Positions 41,683-49,458 of a stretch of 54,583 nt of DNA are shown here, in pieces; the stretch's first letter is position 1; every line of letters starts with the position of its first letter. The notes under the pieces are model-generated. The model was given only the letters and a program-made list of their open reading frames with translations. It was not told where the DNA came from and ran no database searches. The stretch is from Burkholderiaceae bacterium (lineage in GTDB: Bacteria; Pseudomonadota; Gammaproteobacteria; Burkholderiales; Burkholderiaceae_C). A program made the position numbers and the translations under genes. The stretch covers positions 1 to 54,583 of the forward strand of contig JAIEMS010000023.1 in NCBI GenBank assembly GCA_019751915.1. Direction: 5' to 3'.

Positions 41683-42309
41683 TCAGGCTTTGCTGGTATT
41701 TTGCCCAAGGGCAATTTTCAGCAGATCGGCCACGGTATTGGCACCGAGCTTTTCCATGATGTTGGCGCGGTGTGCTTCGACCGTTTTGATGCTGATACTC
41801 AGGTCGTCGGCGATTTGCTTGTTCAGTCGTCCAGCCACAATGCGCTCTAACACTTGGGCTTCGCGGGTGGTCAATTTTGATAGCAGTGCGTCGCGGCTGG
41901 CCGCTTGCTGGTGGCCGGTGAAGGCTTCGCGGGCGTGCTGGAGCATGCGCTCGACCAAATTGACCAACTCGTCCTCGTTAAAGGGCTTCTGGATAAAGTC
42001 CAGCGCACCCTTCTTCATGGTGTTGACGGCCATCGGCACGTCGCCGTGGCCGGTAATGAAAACGATAGGCAGCGGTGAATTGCGTTCAATCAGGCGGTCT
42101 TGCAGTTCTAGGCCCGTCATGCCGCCCATGCGAATATCGACAATCAGGCAGGCCACTTCGCGCGGGTCGTAGCGCGCCAGAAACGATTCTGCCGAATCAA
42201 AGCAACGTACCCGGTAGTCCTTGCCTTCGAGAAGCCACTGCAGCGAATCGCGCACCGCTTCGTCATCATCGACCACGTAAACAGTGCCTTTTTTCGGAAT
42301 CAAACTCAT
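41683..42309 (-). CDS. FixJ-type two-component response regulator
   Basis: Response regulator of 208 residues: receiver domain with VVDDDEAVRDSLQWLL, phospho-acceptor Asp in LIVDIRMGGMTG and Lys in FIQKPF, then a LuxR-type helix-turn-helix (LTTREAQVLERIVAGRLNKQ, IKTVEAHRANIMEKLGA). It follows the PAS histidine kinase by 11 bases on the same strand, so the two form a cognate pair. Divergent aceE on the other side makes the pyruvate dehydrogenase operon a candidate target, by position. Confidence 0.92.
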   Translation of the reverse strand: MSLIPKKGTVYVVDDDEAVRDSLQWLLEGKDYRVRCFDSAESFLARYDPREVACLIVDIRMGGMTGLELQDRLIERNSPLPIVFITGHGDVPMAVNTMKKGALDFIQKPFNEDELVNLVERMLQHAREAFTGHQQAASRDALLSKLTTREAQVLERIVAGRLNKQIADDLSISIKTVEAHRANIMEKLGANTVADLLKIALGQNTSKA

Positions 42310-42320
42310 GCAATTGTCTT

Positions 42321-44864
42321 TCAGGGGTGTCCGTTTGCTACAAGATTTGCAGTGTCACAGGGAGGTGCAGTCAGCGGAAGCCAGAATGAAAACCGGCACC
42401 CTGTGACCTCTAAACCATTGTAGATGTTCTGTGCCTGCATTCGCCCTTGGTGCGACTCAACGATGCTGCGGCACAGGTTCAAACCCATGCCCATGCCTTC
42501 TTGTTTGGTCGAGAAAAAAGCCTCAAACAAGCGCTCTAGCACTTCGTCGGCCAAGCCTTGGCCGGTGTCTTGCACCGAAAACTCAACCACAGACTGACCG
42601 TCGATCAATTTGGGCACCACCCGCAACTCCACACTGCGCCCTGACGGGGGGCGGCGTGCCATGGCGATGGATTCAGCGCCGTTCTTCATGAGGTTAATCA
42701 GCACTTGCTCAATCAAAATGGCATCGGCGATCACCGGCGGCAGGCGCGCTGCGACGTAGTGTGTCAGGCGCACGTTGTGGCGGCGCAGTTCAATACCGGC
42801 CAACTCGACGGCTTCGGCCACCATGGTGGCAACGTCGGCCAGTTGGCGGTTGGGTTCGCTCTTTTTCACAAAGTCGCGAATGCGCTGGATGATTTGACCG
42901 GCGCGCTGGGCTTGGTGCGCGGTTTTTTCGAGTGCCGTCAGTAAGGTTTCTGGGGTGATTTGGCCGCTGTGAATGCGCGAGATGATGCCGTTGCAATAGT
43001 TGCTGATGGCGGTCAGTGGTTGGTTGAGTTCGTGGGCCACGCTGGAGGCCATCTCGCCCATCGTGATCAGGCGACTGACCGACTGCGCACGCTCGGTTTG
43101 CCGGGCCGATTGCTCCTCGGCTTGTCGCCGTGGCGTGATGTCGGTGGCAATGACCATTTGCGCCAAGCGCCCATCGACCCAGCTCAGGTAGCGTGAGCGC
43201 ACTTCGAGCCATTTGCCCAAATCTGGCAGGTAAATTTCAGCATTTTCCGAATGGGCGCTGGTCACGGAATCGGTGGGCAAGCCCATCAAGCCATCTTCGC
43301 CATCGGCAGGACTGGCACTGGCGCTGCTAGAGGGCAACACCCCGGCCTGCGCCACCAGTTGCAAATGGCCTTCGGTTTGGCAGCCAAACCACTGGCGGTA
43401 GAGTTTGTTGGCAAACAGCAACTCATGGCTGCCCAGCGGTGCCACCGACACCGAGGCATCGAGCGCTTCGAGAACGATGGTAAAGCGCTCGTGCGAGGCC
43501 GAAAGCTGCTCGCGCACACGGTTAGGCTCGGTGATGTCGGTCATCGAGGTCATCCAGCCCGTTTGCTGACCGTGGGCATCAATCAATGGCGACACATACA
43601 GCCGCGAATCAAACAACGAACCGTCTTTGCGTTGCACCCGCACCTGAAAACCACCGGTCACTGTTTTACCGCTCAGTTCGTCTTTGAGCTTGCCATAGAG
43701 GTATTCGTAGTCTGATTCAGGCCAGTAAGGGAACGGCGCGCCTTGGCCGACCAATTCAGCTTCACTCCAGCCGGTCATTTGGCAAAAGGCGGTGTTGACG
43801 TAGGTGATGCGGCCATGCAAATCCAAGGCGCGCATTCCTGTAAGCACTGAGTTTTCCATCGCCCGGCGAAAGTTGGTTTCGGTCACCAATGCCTGCTGTG
43901 CCTGCAAGCGCCGCCGGGTGTGCCGCCAAGTGGCCATCAGCATCCAAACGGTCATGGCACTGAGCGTCACCACCAGCCAAAAAAGCCCGCTGCTGACCAC
44001 GCCCAGCGAAGTGCGGTAGGCCTGTGCGCGCAACACCAAGCCAGTGCCGACGGGCGAAACCGGCATTTCGTATTCGTTGGCATGTACCGCCCATGCCAGC
44101 CACTGCGAAGATGCATTGCGTGGTGCCAGAGGCGTACCCGCCAGTATTTGGCTGTTGGCATCAAGCAACGTGACGGCATAGCGGGCCAACACCTCGGTGG
44201 GGGTGCCGTAGCGCAACAGGTTATCGACCGAGTACTCGCCCAACACCACACCACCAAAGCGGCCTTGCACGTTCATTGGCACCTGCAACTGAAGCAAAGG
44301 CGCTGGTGCATTGGCATTGGCATTGGCATTGGCATTGGGCTGGGCATAAACGGGTTGCTGCAAGTCTCGGGCGATTGCAAAGGTGGTAGCCGTCAGACCG
44401 CTGGGCAGCGGCTTGCCGCTGGCGCGCACTTGCTCGCTGGACAGCGATGGCGATGCGTGGCGGGCTTTGACCTGCCCGTTTTCATCGATCCAAGTAATGG
44501 CCTGTAATTCGGGGTGCTGGCTGATGAGACCCTCGGCGCGCTGGACAAGCTGCACGGTGTCTAACTCTTGGTTCGAGAGGTCGCGGGCAATGCGCATCAG
44601 TTGCTCTTGGCGCTCGAGCAGGCGCAGGCGCACACGCTGCTGGGCGTATTCGACATCGCGGCGCAGCGCTTCTTGCTCGCGCTCGCCTTCCTCCATCCGC
44701 AAATACCCAAAGGCGGCAACGATGGCCGCCATGAACAGCAGCACCGCTGCCAGCGGTGCCAGCGCAGCAAAACGGTCTTGGCGCACCGGCGAAAGGTTGC
44801 GCCACCAGCGCACCAACGCCCAGCCGTGGGCGTGCGCAGCAGCAGTGAAAGAAGTCCGGTACAT
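42321..44864 (-). CDS. membrane PAS-domain sensor histidine kinase
   Basis: Kinase of about 847 residues. A membrane segment lies near residues 35-57 (LAPLAAVLLFMAAIVAAFGY), then a periplasmic sensor region to about 285, a second membrane segment (SSGLFWLVVTLSAMTVWML), two PAS domains, and a FixL/NtrB-type core with phospho-His about 611 in VAHELNQPLTAISNY, N box LINLMKNGAESI and glycine boxes (VQDTGQGL). The periplasmic part holds an Asn-Ala repeat (NANANANANA) from a hexanucleotide tandem repeat. I favour ATG 44864 (MYRTSFTAAAH); ATG 44918 is also in frame. It pairs with the FixJ-type regulator; the signal is unknown. Confidence 0.9.
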   Translation of the reverse strand: MYRTSFTAAAHAHGWALVRWWRNLSPVRQDRFAALAPLAAVLLFMAAIVAAFGYLRMEEGEREQEALRRDVEYAQQRVRLRLLERQEQLMRIARDLSNQELDTVQLVQRAEGLISQHPELQAITWIDENGQVKARHASPSLSSEQVRASGKPLPSGLTATTFAIARDLQQPVYAQPNANANANANAPAPLLQLQVPMNVQGRFGGVVLGEYSVDNLLRYGTPTEVLARYAVTLLDANSQILAGTPLAPRNASSQWLAWAVHANEYEMPVSPVGTGLVLRAQAYRTSLGVVSSGLFWLVVTLSAMTVWMLMATWRHTRRRLQAQQALVTETNFRRAMENSVLTGMRALDLHGRITYVNTAFCQMTGWSEAELVGQGAPFPYWPESDYEYLYGKLKDELSGKTVTGGFQVRVQRKDGSLFDSRLYVSPLIDAHGQQTGWMTSMTDITEPNRVREQLSASHERFTIVLEALDASVSVAPLGSHELLFANKLYRQWFGCQTEGHLQLVAQAGVLPSSSASASPADGEDGLMGLPTDSVTSAHSENAEIYLPDLGKWLEVRSRYLSWVDGRLAQMVIATDITPRRQAEEQSARQTERAQSVSRLITMGEMASSVAHELNQPLTAISNYCNGIISRIHSGQITPETLLTALEKTAHQAQRAGQIIQRIRDFVKKSEPNRQLADVATMVAEAVELAGIELRRHNVRLTHYVAARLPPVIADAILIEQVLINLMKNGAESIAMARRPPSGRSVELRVVPKLIDGQSVVEFSVQDTGQGLADEVLERLFEAFFSTKQEGMGMGLNLCRSIVESHQGRMQAQNIYNGLEVTGCRFSFWLPLTAPPCDTANLVANGHP
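44305..44340 (-). repeat. hexanucleotide tandem repeat in the sensor kinase gene
   Basis: At least four exact TTGGCA units (44311-44334), flanked by one variant unit on each side. In frame it encodes alternating Asn-Ala in the periplasmic domain. Unit changes would lengthen or shorten the protein by two residues without a frameshift. Confidence 0.85.
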
Positions 44865-45044
44865 GGCTTGGAGTGTAGGTGTGTTTGGAGGGTTTACCCG
44901 AGGGGCATTTGTGTGCATTGCAGCAATTTACCGCATTATGAAAATATAAAGCATCATTTGAAATTGTAGAAAATTTGTGCGAAACTGCACGCCGCAGCCT
45001 TCAGCCGCACCCTTATTTGTGGTCATACCGATAGGAGACGAAAC

Positions 45045-47756
45045 ATGTCAGCACAGACCGATCCACAGGCCGGCACCAGCGGCCCAGACACCGATAGCCA
45101 AGAAACCCGAGAGTGGATGCAGGCGCTGTCTGCAGTCATTGAGAACGAAGGCCCCGAGCGGGCCCACTACTTGCTAGAGCAGCTGCTAGAGCACGCCCGC
45201 CAGAGCAGCATTGATATGCCGTTCTCGGCCACCACCGGCTACGTCAACACCATTCAGGCTGACCACGAAGAGCGTTGCCCCGGCAATATCGAAATCGAAG
45301 AGCGTCTGCGGGCCTATATGCGCTGGAACGCCATGGCCATGGTCGTCAAGGCCAACCGGCACAACCCGGCCGATGGCGGCGACTTGGGCGGCCACATTGG
45401 TTCGTTTGCTTCGCTGGCGAATTTGTTTGGTGCCGGGTTTAACCACTTTTGGCACGCCGAGAGCCAAAACCACGGCGGCGATTGCCTCTACATTCAGGGC
45501 CACGTTTCGCCCGGCGTGTATGCCCGCGCGTACCTTGAAGGCCGTTTGAGCGAGGAACAATTGCTCAACTTCCGCCAAGAGGTCGATGGCAAAGGGCTGT
45601 CGAGCTACCCGCACCCCAAGCTGATGCCGGAGTTTTGGCAGTTCCCCACGGTGTCGATGGGGCTTGGCCCGCTGATGGCGATTTACCAAGCGCGCTTTTT
45701 GAAGTACCTGCACGCCCGTGGCATTGCCAACACCGAAAACCGCAAAGTCTGGGTGTTCTGCGGCGATGGCGAAATGGACGAGGTCGAGAGCTTGGGCGCG
45801 ATCGGTTTGGCAGCGCGCGAAAAACTCGACAACCTGATTTTTGTCGTCAATTGCAACCTGCAACGCCTCGATGGCCCGGTGCGCGGCAACGGCAAAATTG
45901 TGCAGGAACTCGAAGGTGAGTTCCGGGGCGCGGGCTGGAACGTCATCAAACTGCTCTGGGGCAGCGACTGGGATCCGCTGCTGGCACGCGACAAAGATGG
46001 CGCTTTGAAAAAGCTGATGATGGACACGCTCGATGGCGACTACCAGTCGTTCAAAGCCAACGACGGCGCTTATGTGCGCAAAAACTTCTTTGGCCGCGAT
46101 CCGCGCACGCTCGAGATGGTCTCGAAGATGAGCGACGACGACATCTGGAACCTGCGCCGGGGCGGTCACGACCCGCAAAAGGTCTATGCCGCTTACCACC
46201 AAGCCGTCAACACCAAGGGCCAGCCCACGGTGCTGCTGATCAAGACCGTCAAAGGTTTTGGCATGGGCAAGTCGGGCGAAGGCAAAAACAACGTCCACCA
46301 GACCAAAAAGCTGACCGACGAAGACATCAAAATCTTCCGTGACCGCTTCAATATCCCAATCCCTGACAGCGAATTGTCGAAGCTGCCGTTTTACAAGCCC
46401 GCCGACGATACGCCCGAAATGCAGTACCTGCACGAGCGGCGCAAGGCGCTGGGCGGCTATTTGCCCCACCGCCGCACCAAGGCCGACGAGCACTTTACGG
46501 TTCCATCATTGGAAACCTTCAAGTCGGTACTCGAACCCACCGCCGAAGGCCGCGAAATCTCCACCACCCAAGCCTATGTGCGCTTTTTGACGCAACTGCT
46601 GCGCGACCAAGCCCTTGGCCCGCGTGTGGTGCCGATTTTGGTTGATGAGGCCCGCACCTTTGGCATGGAAGGCTTGTTCCGCCAAGTGGGCATTTACAAC
46701 CCCGCAGGCCAGCTCTACACCCCGGTCGATAAAGACCAGGTGATGTATTACAAAGAGGACAAGCAGGGCCAAATCCTGCAAGAAGGCATCAACGAAGCCG
46801 GGGGCATGAGCAGCTGGATTGCAGCAGCGACCAGCTACAGCACCAGCAACCGCATCATGGTGCCGTTTTATGTCTATTACTCGATGTTTGGCTTTCAGCG
46901 CATTGGCGATTTGGCTTGGGCAGCGGGCGATATGCAAGCGCGCGGCTTTTTGCTCGGTGGCACGTCCGGGCGCACGACGCTCAACGGCGAAGGCTTGCAA
47001 CACGAAGACGGCCACAGCCACATTTTGGCCGGCACCATTCCGAACTGCGTCAGCTACGACCCGACCTTTGCCCACGAAGTGGCGGTGATCTTGCACCACG
47101 GCTTAAAACGCATGGTCGAAAAGCAAGAGAACGTCTTTTATTACCTGACCTTGCTGAACGAGAACTACGCCATGCCCGGCCTCACGCCCGGCACCGAAGA
47201 GCAAATCATCAAGGGCATGTACCTGAGCAAGCCCGGCGCAACCGGGGCCACCGGCCCGCGTGTGCAATTGCTGGGTTCGGGCACGATCTTGCGCGAATCG
47301 TTTGCCGCACAAGAGTTGCTGGCCGTCGATTGGGCGGTGCAGGCCGATGTTTGGAGTTGCCCCAGCTTTAACGAACTGACCCGCGATGGTCAAGACGCGG
47401 AACGCTTTAACCTGCTGCACCCGCTGGAGGCCCAGCGCGTGCCGTTTGTGGCGCAGCAATTGGCCGATTCGACTGGCCCGGTGGTGGCATCGACCGACTA
47501 CATCAAGGCCTATGCCGAGCAGATTCGGCCCTTTATCCCCAAGGGGCGCAGCTACAAGGTGCTGGGCACCGATGGCTTTGGCCGCAGTGACTTCCGCAGC
47601 AAGCTGCGCGAACACTTTGAGATTAACCGCCACTACATCGTCGTCGCTGCCCTGACTGCGCTGGCCGAGCAAGGCGAGGTGCCGCGCGAGCGTGTCGCCG
47701 AGGCCATTGCCAAATACGGCATTCAGGCCGACAAAGTCAATCCGTTGTACGCCTAA
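45045..47756 (+). CDS. aceE: pyruvate dehydrogenase E1 component (homodimeric type)
   Basis: Thiamine-diphosphate enzyme of 903 residues that decarboxylates pyruvate and acetylates the lipoyl groups of E2. The ThDP motif is present as GDGEMDEVESLG followed by NCNLQRLDGPVRGNGKI. DLGGHIGSFASLANLFGAGF and HEDGHSHIL (active-site histidines) are typical of the homodimeric AceE family. ATG 45045 has AGGAGA upstream. First gene of aceE-aceF-lpdA, divergent from the sensor kinase by about 180 bases. I could not identify a specific operator in that gap. Confidence 0.97.
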   Translation: MSAQTDPQAGTSGPDTDSQETREWMQALSAVIENEGPERAHYLLEQLLEHARQSSIDMPFSATTGYVNTIQADHEERCPGNIEIEERLRAYMRWNAMAMVVKANRHNPADGGDLGGHIGSFASLANLFGAGFNHFWHAESQNHGGDCLYIQGHVSPGVYARAYLEGRLSEEQLLNFRQEVDGKGLSSYPHPKLMPEFWQFPTVSMGLGPLMAIYQARFLKYLHARGIANTENRKVWVFCGDGEMDEVESLGAIGLAAREKLDNLIFVVNCNLQRLDGPVRGNGKIVQELEGEFRGAGWNVIKLLWGSDWDPLLARDKDGALKKLMMDTLDGDYQSFKANDGAYVRKNFFGRDPRTLEMVSKMSDDDIWNLRRGGHDPQKVYAAYHQAVNTKGQPTVLLIKTVKGFGMGKSGEGKNNVHQTKKLTDEDIKIFRDRFNIPIPDSELSKLPFYKPADDTPEMQYLHERRKALGGYLPHRRTKADEHFTVPSLETFKSVLEPTAEGREISTTQAYVRFLTQLLRDQALGPRVVPILVDEARTFGMEGLFRQVGIYNPAGQLYTPVDKDQVMYYKEDKQGQILQEGINEAGGMSSWIAAATSYSTSNRIMVPFYVYYSMFGFQRIGDLAWAAGDMQARGFLLGGTSGRTTLNGEGLQHEDGHSHILAGTIPNCVSYDPTFAHEVAVILHHGLKRMVEKQENVFYYLTLLNENYAMPGLTPGTEEQIIKGMYLSKPGATGATGPRVQLLGSGTILRESFAAQELLAVDWAVQADVWSCPSFNELTRDGQDAERFNLLHPLEAQRVPFVAQQLADSTGPVVASTDYIKAYAEQIRPFIPKGRSYKVLGTDGFGRSDFRSKLREHFEINRHYIVVAALTALAEQGEVPRERVAEAIAKYGIQADKVNPLYA

Positions 47757-47773
47757 CCCTACCGGAGAGCAAC

Positions 47774-49447
47774 ATGGCATTAGTAGAAATCAAGGTTCCC
47801 GATATTGGGGATTTCGACGAGGTGGGCGTGATCGAATTGCTGGTCAAGCCCGGCGACAGCGTCAAGCCTGAACAGTCGCTGATTACCGTCGAGTCCGACA
47901 AAGCCTCGATGGAGATTCCCTCCAGCCACGCCGGTGTGGTGCAGGCGCTGCGGGTGCAGGTCGGCGACAAGGTCAGCGAAGGCTCGGTGGTGCTGACGCT
48001 GGAAGTGGCCGAAAACGCCGCTAGCGCAGCCGATTCAGTACCGAATACGGTAGCAGCCGTTGCTGCCCCTGCCCCAGCAGCTATCAAAACAGAAGCGCCT
48101 ACGGTCGCCGCTGCCGTGGCTTCTGGCCCAATTGAAGTGCGCGTGCCCGACATTGGCGACTTCAAAGACGTGGCGGTGATTGAACTGCTGGTCAAGCCCG
48201 GCGACAGCGTCAAGCTGGAGCAATCGCTGTTCACCGTTGAATCCGACAAAGCCTCGATGGAGATTCCATCGCCCGCCGCTGGCGTGGTCAAGGCGCTGAA
48301 GGTGCAAATTGGCGATAAGGTCAATATCGGCGATTTGGTGGCATTGCTCGAAGGATCGGCTCCAGCGGCAAATTTGGTGCCAAACCCAGCGGTAGCCAGC
48401 GCCCAGACTGCACCAGCAGCTACGAATTCTGTAGCGCCGGTTGCTGCGCTGGCACCAGCGCCAGCGGCCCTGCCCGCGCACCAGCCGGGCACACCCAGCG
48501 CGGCCTTGCCGCACGCATCGCCCTCGGTACGCAAGTTTGCCCGCGAGCTGGGCGTGCCGCTGGCCGAAGTCAAAGGCAGCGGCCCGAAAAGCCGCATCAC
48601 CCAAGACGACGTGCAACGCTTTACCCAAAGCGTCATGGCCGGTGCCGTGCAGACCTTGGCGATTGCTGCCAAGCAAGCGGCCAAACCGGCTGCGCCAGCC
48701 AACGATGGCGCAGGCTTGGGCCTGATCCCGTGGCCCAAGGTGGACTTTGCCAAGTTTGGCCCGATTGAGCGCAAAGAGTTGAGCCGGATCAAAAAGATCA
48801 GCGGTGCCAACTTGCTGCGCAACGCCATCATGATTCCGGCCGTCACCAACCACGACGATGCCGACATCACCGACTTGGAAGCCTTCCGCGTTTCGACCAA
48901 CAAGGAAAACGAGAAATCGGGCACCAAAGTAACAATGCTGGCCTTCCTCATCAAGGCTTGCGTGGCAGCGCTGAAGAAGTTTCCGGAGTTCAACAGCTCC
49001 ATCGACGGCGACGCGCTGGTCTACAAGCAGTATTGGCACATCGGCTTTGCTGCCGACACGCCCAACGGCTTGATGGTGCCGGTGATTAAAGATGCCGACA
49101 AAAAAGGCATCTTCCAAATCAGCCAAGAAATGGGCGAACTGGCGAAAAAAGCCCGCGACGGCAAACTCAGCCCGGCAGAAATGACCGGCGCGACCTTCAC
49201 CATCTCCAGCTTGGGCGGCATTGGCGGGCGCTACTTTACGCCGATCATCAATGCCCCGGAAGTGGCGATTTTGGGGGTCTGCAAGAGCCAAATGGAGCCG
49301 GTGTGGGATGGCAAACAATTTGTGCCGCGCCTGATGTTGCCGCTGTCGCTGACGTGGGACCACCGCGTGATTGATGGTGCAGCGGCGGCGCGCTTTAACG
49401 TGTATCTGGGCCAAATCCTCGGCGACTTCCGCCGGGTGTTGCTCTGA
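47774..49447 (+). CDS. aceF: dihydrolipoamide acetyltransferase (PDH E2), two lipoyl domains
   Basis: Core of the PDH complex, 557 residues. Two lipoyl domains (about 2-78 and 118-195), each with ESDKASMEIP; the lipoylated lysines are about K43 and K159. Ala/Pro/Val-rich linkers follow each domain and both contain blocks like the dispersed palindromic repeat. Next come the peripheral subunit-binding domain (about 249-285, PSVRKFARELGVPLAEVKG) and the catalytic domain (about 325-557) with DHRVIDGAAAARF, which carries the catalytic His and Asp. It starts 17 bases after aceE, with GGAGAGC before the ATG. Confidence 0.97.
   Translation: MALVEIKVPDIGDFDEVGVIELLVKPGDSVKPEQSLITVESDKASMEIPSSHAGVVQALRVQVGDKVSEGSVVLTLEVAENAASAADSVPNTVAAVAAPAPAAIKTEAPTVAAAVASGPIEVRVPDIGDFKDVAVIELLVKPGDSVKLEQSLFTVESDKASMEIPSPAAGVVKALKVQIGDKVNIGDLVALLEGSAPAANLVPNPAVASAQTAPAATNSVAPVAALAPAPAALPAHQPGTPSAALPHASPSVRKFARELGVPLAEVKGSGPKSRITQDDVQRFTQSVMAGAVQTLAIAAKQAAKPAAPANDGAGLGLIPWPKVDFAKFGPIERKELSRIKKISGANLLRNAIMIPAVTNHDDADITDLEAFRVSTNKENEKSGTKVTMLAFLIKACVAALKKFPEFNSSIDGDALVYKQYWHIGFAADTPNGLMVPVIKDADKKGIFQISQEMGELAKKARDGKLSPAEMTGATFTISSLGGIGGRYFTPIINAPEVAILGVCKSQMEPVWDGKQFVPRLMLPLSLTWDHRVIDGAAAARFNVYLGQILGDFRRVLL
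48049..48097 (-). repeat. repeat-like block in the first aceF linker
   Basis: Read on the minus strand: GCTTCTGTTTTGATAGCTGC, TGGGGCAGGGGCAG, then CAACGGCTGCTACC, matching the order of the intergenic repeat (GCT..TTTTGATAGCTGCT..AACGGCT). On the plus strand it encodes VAAVAAPAPAAIKTEA, a normal-looking flexible linker. Confidence 0.5.
48389..48435 (-). repeat. repeat-like block in the second aceF linker
   Basis: Read on the minus strand: GCTACAGAATTCGTAGCTGC, TGGTGCAGTCTGG, then GCGCTGGCTACCGC. GCTACAGAATTCGTAGC is palindromic, as in the intergenic copies. In frame it encodes AVASAQTAPAATNSVA. Confidence 0.5.
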
Positions 49448-49458
49448 CGGAGGCAAAA

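Noticed and set aside
44308-44338. TTGGCA tandem considered as a CRISPR-like or regulatory repeat
   Set aside because: Units are 6 bases, contiguous, without spacers, and inside a coding frame; it is a simple in-frame microsatellite.
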